This document shows positions 23,235 to 36,500 of a stretch of DNA of 64,000 nucleotides, piece by piece. Both the position numbers and the translations under genes were made by a program. Numbering within the stretch: position 1 is the stretch's first letter; every line of letters starts with the position of its first letter. The stretch spans positions 233,104 through 297,103 of the forward strand of contig CAJJDN010000151.1 of NCBI GenBank assembly GCA_905182985.1, in the 5' to 3' direction. Under the pieces are notes generated by a model. The model saw only the letters and a program-made list of their open reading frames with translations, had not been told where the DNA came from and made no database searches. The stretch comes from Paramecium sonneborni (lineage: Eukaryota > Ciliophora > Oligohymenophorea > Peniculida > Parameciidae).

Positions 23235-25208
23235 TCATTCCTTAAATTAATCGCTATTTTAAGATTTTTTTTGTTTTAATTCTTATTCAATTTACCAAGC
23301 CTTCTTTTGTTTAGGTTTAATTTCAGGTAGTGGTTCTTTTGATTCTTCTGCAAGATATTTATTAACTTATTCAAAATTCTTCTTCATATTAACTTTAGGA
23401 AAATGTAATAAATTTTATTATTAGTTTTTATTTTCTTTGATGATTTTTTTTTATTCCTCAATTAATAAAAATTGATTTTCATTCATTTTTCTATTTGTAT
23501 CCATATTTTATTCTATTTAGATTTATCCATTTTCTAATTCTGTATATAAAGAAGATGGAGAACCTAATGCTAATTTCTTTACACTATAATGACTAGCTAC
23601 AGCAGACTTTTCTTTCAATTATCTAACAAATTTTTCATTTTTTTATTATTCCATCATTGTTTCATATCTTTTTTATTCTTGTTTCGTAATTTATTCAAGT
23701 GCTTACTTTCTTTTCTATTATTATTATTCTTATCGATATCTTTGATTACCCTATCTTAAATTTTCTATTTCACTTGAAATTTTTAGACTTAATATTTCTA
23801 ATTATTCTTATCTCTTTTATTCTGCTTCCATTCTATTTTACTACATTTTTCTTATAAAATCTATAGCTTTTTATTAAGAAACTTTGTCCTTATCAATAGC
23901 CATTCTTTCTCTTAGACCATTTCTAATCTTTATTTTTTTACGCTTTCTTACTATAACTTCTAATTTCTTTTTTGGTTAAGTTGAAGCTCTTTATTTATTT
24001 TAATTTTTTTATTTTTTTTCTTTCTATGGCTAAGAGAATGCATTTTATTACTATTTTTATTATTCTTCAAACCTTTCATGATCTTTTTTCATCTAATCTA
24101 TCTCTTATTATTTTTTTATTCTTTGTAAAGTATTGGGAGACATTACTTATTGTTTTTTTTGTTATTGAGGATTTATTTTATTGTAAAATTCAATTAATTC
24201 CTTATTAATACTGCTTTTATTTCTAGGTTTTTTTTCTTTTTAATATCTTTTTGAACTTTTACAAACTCTTTATTCAATTTGATATTTTTCACTTTCAATT
24301 TAAAAGCTTAAATCTAATTATTTACTTTTATTATTTTTTATCCTTTTAACTGGAAATATCAAGCTCTTTAAAAATTTCTCAGCTAATAATTATCTTTATA
24401 ATTTTAATTATTATTCTTATTCTTATAATTTTTATTATTCTTATAATTTTTATTATTCTTCTTTTTACTTTTCTTCATCAATTTATTACTAACTTTATTA
24501 TTAATTTTATTCATTTTCTTCTTTTTCCTTATTTTCTTAAATGTTTTAATTCTACTCTTGAACATTATTTGTATTTAATTCTGATGAATTGTTTTATTCT
24601 TAATTTTCTTATATCTAAATTTTTGTAGTTTTTCTTTTAGTAGTTTTTTTTTTTTAGTTTTTTCTTTAACTTTAATCTTCTAAATCATTTTCTTCCTTTA
24701 TTTTTTCTTATTATTTCTATTCTTTAATTTATAATTAATTTTATTAAATCATTTGATTTTTTTATGTCTAATCTTGTTCAATGTCTTATTTAACTTCATT
24801 TCCATTTGATAGTTAATTATTTTAATTATTTTATATAGTTTAATTATTATTAGATTGTTACTTTGTTGAATCATCTTAATTTATATTTTCTTATTTATTT
24901 TCTGGTTATTCTTATTTTTCAATAGATTCCTTTTATTAATCATTAATATTCTCTTTGGTTTCCTGTTAATCAGTACCTAAATTACCTTTTTATTTCGTAT
25001 TTTCTTATTATTCATTATTTGGAAATTAAGAAGTAACATTTAATTAGTCATTCTATTTTTCAGTTTCATGAGTTTATTATTGATTTTCTTAAGATTCTTT
25101 ATTATTTTAATCCTATTATTCGTTTAATTATTATTTATCTTTTAATAAATCACTTTGATTTTATTGATTATTTTCATTTTATTGAAGATCATTTTCATTT
25201 TGCTACAT
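23235..25208 (-). CDS. Gln/Asn/Lys-rich coiled-coil protein
   Basis: The span is an exact multiple of three (658 codons) and can be read without introns. The N-terminal half is almost entirely Gln, Asn, Glu and Lys, starting MQQNENDLQQNENNQQNQ. A short tandem repeat with KNYKNNKNYKNK units lies in the middle, followed by a long charged coiled coil. The C-terminal region is less repetitive (KSAVASHYSVKKLALGSPSS) and ends in a basic segment. The extreme TAA/TAG density explains why a standard-code reading misses it. Composition suggests a structural or scaffold role; no domain is recognised. Confidence 0.6.
24398..24465 (-). repeat. Tandem NKNYK-coding repeat
   Basis: Repeats of a roughly 15-21 bp unit (TTATTATTCTTATAATTT on the plus strand) encode Asn-Lys-Asn-Tyr-Lys blocks within the Q-rich coiled-coil gene. 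The copies are nearly identical, so slippage or replication expansion is likely. Confidence 0.6.
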
Positions 25209-25288
25209 TATTTATAAATAATTAAATAATAAAAGAAGCCATAAAAAATAATGTATAATAGAAGTGGATTTATAAATTTCAAAATTTA

Positions 25289-26486
25289 TCATATATTGAT
25301 ATCTATTTAGTCAGTTTTTTATGAGTTTTTTGAATCAAAATGAATGATAGATCCTTCATTCACATTATTCATCATTTAATTTTCAATAATTGATTAAAAA
25401 TCTTTAACATTAAACAAAGATCTTATTGGTTTATGTTCAGTTAATTGAATTGTTGAAGCATTTCCTCTACAATAAAATATGTATATAAATAAAATACCTT
25501 AAAGTATTAGGACAAGTTCTTCTATGTCCTGAATTGCATTAAGAATCCATTTATCTTGCACTACTTTTTTAACTAGGTAATGGTAATGGTTCTTTTGCAT
25601 GATAACTCTCCACTTCATCTACATCTGCTTCCTCTTAATCCCAATCTATACCCTATTTTATTATATTAGGAGGTTTTGGTATTGCAATTTAAACATTCAA
25701 ATTTGTTTATTACATATAATTTCTAGAAATTATATTAGTTTGTAAATTAGTTTAATTTTATGTACCTTCTTATTAGAACTTATCTTATTATTTATTTTTG
25801 GATGATTTCTACTAACTTTTCCTTTTACTCAAAATATAATCATATGTTGTCATGTTCTTAAATTTTAAATAAATATGCAGAATAACTAAAAATGTAATAG
25901 GAATTATTAAAATTATAGTCACTCCCATAAATACATAGCTGAATATCTGATTAACAAATATTGAAATTATTAATACAGTAATTAAATAAAGTTCTAAAAG
26001 TACTATTAATATAAAGAAATATTTATAATTCCTTAACCCTATGCAATTATTTAACCATATACAATGATGATCAAATAGTTCTGTACATCTATTACATTGT
26101 TTGCAATGTTTAGATGGAGTATTCACATAAGCTTGACAAACTTTACAATAACAATTCAATTTTGTTTCATATTTGACTCTATCACAATTATTATTTTATT
26201 ACTTTTTGTCTCTCAGCTTATATTGAATATAAATCTCATGATCAGTAGGATCGATTCTTGTAGTAATAAACCAAAATAAAGAGATAAGAAAAGAAAAAAT
26301 TGAAACCAAAATCCAGAGTTGATTCTTATAAATTTGAATTAATATATTTACATAATCTAAGGTTTGAAATAAGATTATCATGTAATGTCCAATGTATAGA
26401 ATTACAATTCCAATTTGATAATAATTTATTCCTGTTTTGCACTGAAATCCATGTCTATTCACTATATTTTAATTACTTTAATTCAT
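25289..26486 (-). CDS. DHHC-type protein S-acyltransferase (palmitoyltransferase)
   Basis: One 31-bp intron near the 3' end leaves 389 codons. Two transmembrane helices ([18 protein letters not shown] and [18 protein letters not shown]) precede the zinc-binding Cys-rich domain [15 protein letters not shown]...CNRC, with the intact DHHC active site in [13 protein letters not shown]. Two more helices follow ([18 protein letters not shown] and [18 protein letters not shown]), then a TTYDY segment matching the family's TTxE motif, and a 170-residue polar cytoplasmic tail. The enzyme transfers palmitate to cysteines of membrane-associated proteins. The ATG at 26486 overlaps the stop of the upstream gene as ATGA, which is odd for this genome; a later start is possible but would cut into TM1. 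Confidence 0.92.
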
Positions 26487-27272
26487 AATTAATAATGTAT
26501 ATCATAATCTAACAAAATAGTTATTGACTCACTCAACTGGGCTTTATTTAAAAGTTTCAATGATTTTAAGAAGGTGACTGGCTAATATAATGAATATGCT
26601 TTTTAATGAGTCGAACATTCACAATATTTATATACTTTTTCAATTAATTCATTCCAAAAATACCTTCTATTAATAAGTTCATCTTTTTGTTATTTTAGAA
26701 GCTTCATGATATCAATTTGATTAAGTTAATCTCTAATTTCTTGTAATTTTTATTCTTTTTATTAATACATCAATAAATTCAAGCAATTTCGTATTTAGTA
26801 TTTTCCTAGGAATATTTGGTAATTTTCTAACATTAAATTTTCTATAGTGATTATTTTTCTATATAAAATATTTCCAAAATTCTAAATCGACATCCTAAAT
26901 ATTAAAATTTAAATTTCCTTATAAGTTTGACATCAAAAACCAAAATATCATTTATGTATTTTTCTCTAACAATCATCCACATTACTCTTTGTAATTTGGC
27001 TATATAATGATCTGTCCTATCATAGTAAATACTAGTATAATAAAATATCTCCTATTTCTGTCCAATTAAAGAACTGATCTTCCTTTTAAAAATTTCATCC
27101 AAATTATTATTCTTTTGCTTATAATTTCTCTAATTCTTTTAAGAAATTCTATTCAATCATTTTAATTGACTAAAACCAAAAATTTTTCTTTGATATCTTC
27201 AATGCATTTAAATATTATTGCTTTCTAATACAATCTTTAAAATGATCAATTTGAATCGATTTTTACCGACAT
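26483..27272 (-). CDS. Unrecognised protein, exon structure unresolved
   Basis: Minus-strand coding composition is clear, especially in the C-terminal 110 residues, which read through QQKEQKLQEIRDQLNQIDIM and YFWNELIEKVYKYCECSTHQ to a TGA at 26483-26485. Upstream exons are in other frames (DHYIAKLQRVMWMIVREKYI and FLKELEKLQAKEQ), so several short introns are present that I could not place. The ATG at 27272 is a tentative start. The protein seems helical and partly coiled coil. No family is recognised. Confidence 0.4.
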
Positions 27273-28018
27273 ATTGTAATAAAAAATGACTTAATGCCTA
27301 AAGCTATAAAAAGATAAACATAGGTTTTCTAAGATGAATACATGTTTATTTCTATATAAAAGATTAATTGTTAACCCTTCATAGTTTAATCATAATTTAG
27401 ACAATACCTTATATGATTAAAGAATTTTCTGAGTCATAATTTTAATATTTTGATAATAGGGTTTGTATAGCACAAAATTCTACTAAAATATGATGTATTA
27501 TTTTTATAATATTAATTTTCATAGAATTTAGAATCCTTATATTCAAAAGATCAAATTAGAATATAATTATTTATTATTTGTACAAACAAAAAAGTTCGTT
27601 TTATCTTTTTAAGATTCTTTTAATCAATAAAATCATTTTTCTCTCTTAAAAATCTGCAATTAGAAGTGAAAATTTAAATTCCATTAAGTCTCTTTGATTT
27701 TTAATCATTAAATATTAATTTTGAAATAAAACCACATGGTGAAGATAATATTCACATAAATGACTGTTCTTATGGGTTGATTATATTTAATAAATTATTA
27801 AAATAAAAAAAGTTGAGATAAGTTTTAGAGAAATAAAGAGGATGAATTAAAGATTAGGTGAGTAAATTTAATAATGAGAAATGTAAATAACATAAATTGA
27901 AAAGAAGGAAATGATTATATATATATGAATAAAATGTATGTTGAGTTAATGAATGAATAATTAATAAATAAAACTAACAATATAATAAAATTTGAATTTT
28001 AAAAATAAAGTAAATAAT
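27273..28018. other. Divergent intergenic spacer
   Basis: A 746-bp AT-rich stretch lies between a minus-strand gene and the plus-strand RCC1-kinase gene. It may hold an undetected 5' exon of the former at its left end. Otherwise I see no coding composition or RNA gene; promoters for both genes should lie here. Confidence 0.35.
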
Positions 28019-30559
28019 ATGAAATTAAATGACTTGACAGAATCAAGGAAAATGTTGAAATAATATAAGGAAAAGGAAGTGAGACCACCTAGATCATACA
28101 GTGACTTTTCAAAATCTCCAAGATAGTTATAATTAGATACAACATAATTGTATTCATGGGGTAAGAATAATGTTGAATGTAGGTTTGAATAGTTGTGGTT
28201 AATTATTGAAGAATAATAAAAATATAACTCCTCATTATTAGGGAGTAACATTATGTTCAGCAGGTGAAAATCACACAATAATAGTGAATAATAAGAATGA
28301 AGTAATAGGATTTGGAGATAATTAATTCGGTTAATTGGGATATGAATCGAATAGCTAAATAAAATAGAATCCTATATTTAAAGATTAGAGAATAACAAGT
28401 GTAATTTGTGGTGCTGAACATACGTTTATGTTGACAGCAAAAGGAGAAGTTTATTGTTGGGGTTTGAATTTAAAAGGACAATTAGGTTTAGGTAGTTTTG
28501 ATAACATAAGTTAACCTACACTTGTGTATGGATTATTACCATTTGGTAATAGTAATGTAAAGGCAAGAGAGTAATAATAAGGACATAAGAGAATGAAAAG
28601 TGGAAATGAAGGTGATTAATCTACATCTCCAGGATTGAAGGAGAGATCTTCATCTATTGATAATATTATGGAATAGATCGTTATGATGAAAGAGAAGATT
28701 AAATAAAAGAATAATAATAATGATATTTAATGTTAGATATTATTATAAAATGATGAAGCAGTTCAATAGATTGCATGTGGTGCATTACATACATTAATAT
28801 TGACAAATAAGAATAGAATATTCTCTTGTGGTTTTGGTGAATCATATGCATTGGGACATTAAGAAAATTAGACAATTAATGAATTTAAATTAATTTAAAA
28901 TTTATCTCATTTTAAAGTTGAAAAGATTAGTTGTGGTTTAGCTCATTCAGGTTGTTTAATAGAAGGTGGAAAACCTTATTTATGGGGTGTTTGTAAATCA
29001 AATAAGGATTATTATAAATAACCCACATAGATTAAAATGTTGGATGAATTCAACAATTAATAATGTGTTTTAGATATGAAGATGGGTGAAATGTTTACAA
29101 TCTATTTAACAAGTAAAGGTGAAGTTTATTCTATGGGAGATAATATATTAGGTTAATTAGGTAATGAATTAAGTAGTTCAGATCTTCCAATCAAGATTTT
29201 AGGATTGCCATTAATATCTTAGATATCTGCAGGTAGAAATCATTGTTTAGCTCTATCTGCAGATTATAAATAGATATACGGATGGGGTTCTAATATTTAT
29301 GGATAATTGACTGGATAACCAAGTTTAAATAGTAAAGGAATAATATTACCTAAATTATTATTTACAGTTCCAGAGACTTAAAGAATTGTATGTGGTAATT
29401 TTCATTCTATTTTATTATCACCTTCTTATTTAGAGATTATTTTAGATGAAAATGATAATCTAAATAAGGAATAAGATAAATTGAATGAAGAAGTTGAAAA
29501 ATATAGAAATGAATAGGAAATTCTAAAATAATAGAATGCATAATTATAATAAAAATATGATAGAATGAAAAATGAATTAATATCTAAAAAGAAAGTAAAA
29601 GATTAAAAAGTATAGACAACTGAATCCTATCTATAGAGATAAATAAAAAAATAATAATCTAAATTTGATATATCAGCTTTAGAGATTTCCCCAGAAAGAC
29701 CTATAAAACATAGAATATTTTAATCTAGTTTAGATATAGATTTTAATGATATAATGTTAGAGAAATAAATAAGTGAAGGAGGTTACGGAGTAATTTATAG
29801 AGCAAAATGGAGAGAAACAACAGTAGCTGTAAAAATGTTTAAGATAGATGGAATGAATGAAAATCATATAAGAGATTTTTTATCAGAATGTCATGCTATG
29901 GAAGCACTTAGACATCCAAATATTGTAATGTTTTTAGGTGCTTGTACTAAACCACCTAATTTAGCAATAGTATTAGAATATTGTTAAAGAGGATCATTAT
30001 GGCAGGTGATATAGAATCATGATATTCATTTAACTTGGGAAGATCGTAGAAAAATGGCATTAGATGCTGCAAAAGGTGTTTTATATTTACATTCTTTTAA
30101 TCCTCCAATTTTACATAGAGATTTAAAAAGTCTTAATCTATTATTAGATGAAGCATTCAGAACTAAATTAGCTGATTTTGGATGGACTAGAACATTATCA
30201 AATTATATGACAAGTAAGATTGGAACATATTAATGGATGGCACCTGAAGTAATAGCAGGATAAATTTATACTGAAAAAGCTGATGTATTTAGTTTTGGAA
30301 TAATTTTATGGGAAATAGCAGCTAGAGAGCCTCCATATAGAAGTAATATAGAATATATATTTATTATATAGATATCACAGGATTGTAGGTTTCATTAGAT
30401 GTTTTAAATAATGATTTTAGACCAACAATTCCTAAAAAGACTCCAGAAGTGTTTGGTAGATTAACTAAAAGATGCTGGGATAGAGATCCAGAAAAGAGAC
30501 CATCTTTTAAGGAGATTATAAAAGAATTAGAAATGATGAAATTCCCTTAAGGAGTATGA
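28019..30559 (+). CDS. RCC1-repeat / coiled-coil / TKL protein kinase fusion
   Basis: Introns of 22 and 29 bp leave 830 codons. Residues about 45-460 form RCC1 propeller repeats (LYSWGLNSCGQL, VYCWGLNLKGQLGLGSF, VYSMGDNILGQLGNEL, IYGWGSNIYGQL). A coiled coil follows (about 470-550). The last 260 residues are a tyrosine-kinase-like (TKL) kinase: glycine loop ISEGGYGVIY, lysine in TVAVKMFK, catalytic loop HRDLKSLNLLLD, DFG (LADFGWTRT), activation segment GTYQWMAPEV and KADVFSFGIILWEIA. All catalytic residues are present. RCC1 repeats often bind GTPases, chromatin or ciliary partners, so the kinase may be localised or regulated by its propeller; this is inference. The second intron was placed by restoring the kinase sequence NITGLQVSLDVLNNDFRP. 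Confidence 0.93.
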
Positions 30560-30649
30560 TAATTAATATTATATTATATAGATATATTTCTATAAATTAA
30601 TCTAAATCTAAAGAACATCACTTTTAATTATATTTATATATTCAATTTA

Positions 30650-31023
30650 ATGGCAACAGGTTTAAATTCATATATAATTTAAAGGTGGTCAAATTCTAAG
30701 ATATAATGGTGGTACATGTTATGCAATGTGTTAAGATGTATTCTCATGGTACAATCCATCAATTTAAATTTGTTGGAAGGGATGTGATTATGCTACCGGA
30801 AGAGTTAATGATCCTGTATTGAGATAGGAAGCAGAAGATATGTGCAAAAGATATACAGCAGAAGCTATGTGGACTAAAAAAGGAGAATTAGGTAGATATA
30901 ATAAATATATTTTATTATTTAGACAACATCGAAGACTTAAGAATACATGCTGATATGTTCCCAGAAAATCCTAGGAATATTTATAGAGCATGTTTAGCAG
31001 GTGTTCGTAGATAAAAATATTGA
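30650..31023 (+). CDS. Small conserved-looking cysteine-containing protein
   Basis: Two introns (25 bp starting GTTTAA near the 5' end, 31 bp starting GTAGATATAA) leave 106 codons. The product begins MATGGQILRYNGGTCYAMCQ and contains further CWKGC and MCKRY motifs, ending with IYRACLAGVRRQKY. Exact frame closure and clean splice sites argue that it is real. The Cys pattern could bind a metal or form disulphides; no signal peptide is visible. I do not recognise the family. It lies 90 bp downstream of the RCC1-kinase gene, in the same orientation. Confidence 0.65.
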
Positions 31024-31079
31024 AATATTAAAATATATAGATATATATATATAATATAATTCAAAATTGGATTACTTAT

Positions 31080-33155
31080 ATGTTTATACCTAACACACTT
31101 AGAAACAATAAATTTAATCTTCAATCCTTATAAAATTTAGACTTTGAATTGATGCAAAGGAATAATGATTTAGAAACTTTACAATCTTTCATTATTCCAT
31201 TACAATAGTAATTTCATTTTCAATATTAAGAGGCTTTACAACTGAACGTGAGTTTAAAGACTCTCTCAATACAATCAAGTATTTAAAATTAATCTATCTC
31301 ATCTAAATGACTTTACTCTATTTTGAATATACTAAATAGTATTAAGAAACAACCATTGACTAAATATTCAAATAAGAATTCTTACTTGATAATGAAATCA
31401 CTTCAAAAGAATCTCATTTAGCATAATCAAAAAATCATATTACCAAACTTAAACTTAAATTATCATCTGCTAATAAAGAGTTTAAAAGAATTAAATAAGA
31501 TGCTTCTAAAAATGAAACAGTTTATGCATGTTTATATTGTACTGGTAAAGCTTTTCTTTCTATTCCTTTACTTGAAGCTCATTATTAGAGACATCATATT
31601 GATAAATTTGAAAAACCTAAATAAAATTTCTAAGAAACATTACTTACAGTTTAAACTTGACTTTTGCAATAATAAATCAATTCCATGATTAATAATTAAA
31701 ATTAATAAGATTTCATGTTATAAACTATGTAATAAGCTTAATTTATGCATTAATAAGCAGAAGAATCTCATTCTTCAGAAAATGAAGATTTACAAGATGA
31801 AAAAATGGATGATTATCAAATGAGATAAATTAAATATGAATTCGAATAAAAAAATCTATTACTTTAATAATAAATGGAAGCCTTATAAAATTATATTGCA
31901 GTACATAGACCATAAGAAATTATAGATAAAATTGAATAAATAGAACATAGAATTCATAATCTCAAAATTCCAGAACCTGTTAAAATAGAAGAAAGATTAC
32001 CAACACCACCACCTGAAAATTTTAGTTATAATGCAGGACCTTTAGAAGATGAAATCAGTGAAATTGCTGATGATATTTACGATGCTAAAGATGTTTAATA
32101 AGAAATACAAGAGGATGTTACTAATGATTCTAAAAGTGATGATAATTAAAAAGAACCCTCTATTATTATAGATAATCAATAAGAAGCTGCCTTTTTATAA
32201 GAAGAAAAAGAATTTCATCATTTAGTTAAATCAATTAGATAGAAGAAATCTTAAATCACTAAAGAATTAATGGATCATTTTAGAAATATTTAATTAGATA
32301 ATGAATTAGAAAGAAAACTCAAAGAAGTATTGAATGTCAACATGAATGAAATACAATTCAAAAGTGAAGTAACATTTATTCAATTAATTATTCTAGAAAG
32401 AATTAAAAGAATATTTAACTTCATTAAATGGAACTATTTTATTATCTGATATTAAATAAGATAACAAAATTAATGATCCAGATTTAGAAGAAATTAAAAA
32501 ACATGATGGACCTAATGTTTTATAAATTGATTCTGATAATGCATTCGATTAAGAAGAAACTGCTACAAAGAAAAACTAATAATAAAGAGATTTTAAAGGA
32601 AAATCTATTATTGAATAAAGAAATGTTCGATTTTAATAACCTAAATCACCACCATCAAGTTAATCAAATAATTCAGAAGAAGAATTTGATATTCATTAAA
32701 AAGTTTAAACTAATGTCAAAGATTTAAAATAAAATATGACTAAATCTTTAAAATAAGAACCATAATATTTATAGAAGATTTAATCAGAAAATATTATCAA
32801 AAATTTTGAAGAAAAAGATTAAAATTCATCCATATTACCACTAGAAAAAAAAGTATCCTCATCATAATCCTAATAATAATAAAGATAATAATAATAACAA
32901 TAACAACCTTAATAAAAATATTAATAATAATAACTTTCAAGTAAAAGAAAAAATAGTTTTGAAGATTCAGAAGACTTTCAAACAGAAAAGATATAAACTA
33001 TCTTTTAAACTAAAAGGCCAGTTTCATAAATATCTCAATAAAGTAAGTCTTAAGAATCTGATATACCACTTCATCAAAATGTTATAAGATCATAATAATA
33101 AAAAGGTTCAATTATAAAAAAGTAGTTATATAATGATAGTGAAGATGAATTTTGA
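31080..33155 (+). CDS. DZIP1-like zinc-finger cilium protein, with an internal TGA
   Basis: Introns of 32 and 28 bp leave 672 codons that include one in-frame TGA at 31658-31660. The N-terminus has a helix like the DZIP1 N-terminal domain (LNYLKLIYLIQMTLLYFEYT), a coiled coil, and one C2H2 zinc finger (CLYCTGKAFLSIPLLEAHYQ then RHH). Downstream come Glu-rich coiled coils and poly-Gln stretches (32860-32940). DZIP1 proteins sit at the basal body and transition zone and are needed for cilium assembly. The TGA falls about 20 residues after the zinc finger, and the same frame continues for another 490 codons. No GT-AG intron of usual size removes it, so it may be a sequencing error, a true stop followed by a second gene, or readthrough. 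Confidence 0.7.
32860..32940 (+). repeat. Poly-Gln (TAA/TAG/CAA) tract
   Basis: Runs of TAA, with a few TAG and CAA codons, encode short poly-Gln blocks in the C-terminal part of the DZIP1-like protein. With the ciliate code this is coding sequence; in the standard code it would look like a cluster of stops. Confidence 0.7.
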
Positions 33156-33524
33156 CTTGCCTAATTATTTTAAAAAATTGATTAATTAAATGTGTATTCT
33201 TAAAAAAAAAAGTTTTGTTTATTTCATCATTACATTTTGAAAGAGATTATTTATTCTGGCTTCTAAATCAATCTATTTTAAAATTGTGAAGATTTTTCTA
33301 CTATATATTCTTAAACTCTTTTTAATGTAGCAAATTTGATGATATAAATTAAATTATTTAACAATAAAATAATTTAACATCAATAATGTATTCAACTTAT
33401 ATAGTAAAAAAAGATTTAATAAATTTATTACAAATAGATGTTTATAACAAAACTTAATGCTAATTTATTCTAATTTTTAGAATTGTTAACACATATTTTA
33501 TAATTATTTATTTATATAATTGTT
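33156..33524. other. Intergenic spacer, nothing recognised
   Basis: A 369-bp AT-rich gap separates two same-strand genes. It includes A and T runs but no open frame with coding composition or visible RNA gene. Confidence 0.4.
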
Positions 33525-36500
33525 ATGAATAATTCAATTTCTTCATAATAGATTGAACCAAAGAATAAACCTGTAATACAAGATAATTCAAATGTATTTT
33601 AAGTAGAGAAGAGATCCACTTCTAAGATGTTTTGGAATAAGAGAATTATTTAACTATAAAATGGAATGCTAAGTTATTTTAAAGTTCCAAAATGTAAGTT
33701 AAAATTTGATTTATGAAAAATAGAGATGAATGAATTAAGTAAAATGTAACCAAAGATATCAGTTATAATAGAAAATATAATATATATAGGACCACCAGAA
33801 AAACCAAAAAAGTAAAATTCAATAGAAATAACATTTATGGCAAAAGATTCAATATATCCATCTAAAATAAAAAATAGAAGCACAAATATGAGTGTTAACA
33901 GTAGTTATGGTAGAGATTTAATGGCTGCATAATAACCAATAGTAATAACAAAGAAAAAGGAAATAATTATATGGGAAATAGCATTTTCAAAACCAGAAAC
34001 TTTAAAAGAATTTACTCAAATAATTGATAAAGTGAAGCATCCTGAAAAATATCAATAATAAGATTAATAAACTTAAAGTTAACTATAATAATCATTAGCA
34101 TAGTAGCCTTCTATATAATAATCTGAAATTATAAAATAAAAAAATAGCATTCAATTACAATAGGATATAAATGAGAAAGAGAATTAATAAAAGGAAGTCT
34201 AATAGATTTAATTACAATTAGAAAAATAAAGATCTGAGTAATAATAAAAATAAGAAGAATTATATATATAATTATAAAAAGAGAAAGAGATTCATGAATC
34301 TGAATTAAAGAGTAGAATTGAAAAGGAATAATTATTAGAGAAAGAAAATAAAATATTATAAAAAAGAATAGAGGATTAAAATAAATAAGAATAATTATTA
34401 TTGTTTTAAGAAGAATAAAGAAAGAATATAGTTAGAAATAAAATAAAAACATCATGGAATTATAATTATTTATAAGCAATAGAATTAGCAAATATGAAAG
34501 ATCCAAAAACAATTGAGGAATGTATAACAAATAGTTTTGTTTTACATGAATCTATAGGAAGAATGAGAGATCATGCAATGGATGTTTGTTAAACTATTAT
34601 TGATGAATTATGTTTGCCTAATTAAATGAAAACAATAAAACCAACAGATTGTTTAAATGAAGATAAATATATAATGTATAGTTAATAAGATAATACAATT
34701 GATTTTGGAGATGATTTTTATTGTTATGATGGATTATTCATAAAATTATCATTTTGTTAATTAAAATCATAAGAAATTCAGACTAAATAGGGTAAATAAG
34801 AAATTTAAATTTATGAAGAATCTTAACTTAAAGCATTGGGAAATGGTATAAATTAATTATATTTAAGATAGAATTTCGTTATTTATCTTTATTAGCTGAT
34901 TAGATTGAACTTTTAATATAAGAGGAATCAAATTATCCTTTAAGAGTTCCATTATCATGTATAATAGATTATAAAGGAATTAGAGCTTTTGTTTTAGCAA
35001 TTCCACCAATAGATGACACTACTTTAATACATGGTCCAACTTTTGATGGTCAATTTATTACTAATAATGCTATTTAATAATATATGAATTAAATAGGAAT
35101 TAGATTAAATTTAAAATAACATAAATTTTTTGAAGATGAATTAATTAGTAATTTAATACCGATGAGTTTATTTTAAGAAGTTCATAAAATCAATAAAGAT
35201 TATATTGAATTAAGATGGATAGAAAATGAATAAAATATTAATGAATTTCCACCTTAGAATTTATCTTTATATTATTTATTGAAATGTGGAGATTTGATGC
35301 CTGTAATTATATAAGAGAATTTATAAAATACTTCTAGATTGAGACCAGAATTTGTAAGGAGTTGGAATAAACCTTTAAATTCAGACTCATATTTAAAATA
35401 GATAAAACTTTCTGAAATTGAGGCAGATTATAATGAATTAAAATAAGCATCAAACTATTTATAAAATCAACTATTACATGATATTATTAATAAATTTGAA
35501 TCTCTTGAATTTTTACCAATTGATTCAATTTAATTAAGTGAACAATTACATTAATCAGGTATTAATATAAAATTTATTGGTAAAATTTGTTAAATGTGTT
35601 AATTATAACATATTAAAGATTTATGTATATGTGATATGATCAGTAGAGTTTGTAAGAAAGTATTGAGAAATAATATTGCAGATTTAATGAAAAATCTAAA
35701 ATATTAGTTATCTCAAAAATTGTAAAGTGATCAATCTAATATTTTAGAATTTTCTATGATTTAAGAATTAACAACAAAAGATGTTTAAGATATCAATATT
35801 GTGTTAGAATTATCATCTAAATTAATTAATGAAAGTTGTTTAGATTTTTTAAATTTATTATTGGGAGTTGGAAAAGAATCTGACATATTTTGGATATAAA
35901 TAATATAAAAGTAAATTTGGTATGATTATTCATACAATTTTGATGTTTCATCTAGATTTTCTATATAATTTAAAGGTATGTTATTATATTGTCTATAATA
36001 ATAATGTGATATATCCTTTACAATATCTCCAACTTTAATTAATGGAATATTTAAAGAATCATTTCCTTTAAAAGAGAAACCTTAATTCAATGTTCAATAA
36101 AAGTCATACTATTTGAATACTTCAAAGATAGCTAGAAAATCAAAGAGAAGAAATATAATGAATTAAGAATAGTTATTTTAATCAATCAAATGGTCTTTGG
36201 AGTTATGTTTAATGAGAAAAGAAGGAGATGAGATTTTTGCTAATTTATTATGTGAGGAAAGTTGTGAAAATGCAAACAAAGCTCTTTGTTTTACTAAATC
36301 TGGACATCCTGGTTAAATTAAACCTTTATTACAAATTATATAAATTAGTATGAATAATTTAGATACTGCTCTTTAATATTTTGAATAGATTCTTTAAATA
36401 CTTGATTCTTATTTTGGATCATCACATCCTTATTATTTTATTATTTATTCTATTTTTGGACATTATCTAATGGAAAATGGTTATTTTAATGATGCTTTAA

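Noticed and set aside
26097..26488. Plus-strand open frames across the DHHC gene
   Set aside because: They are antisense to the zinc-finger and TM coding sequence and have no start context or motif.
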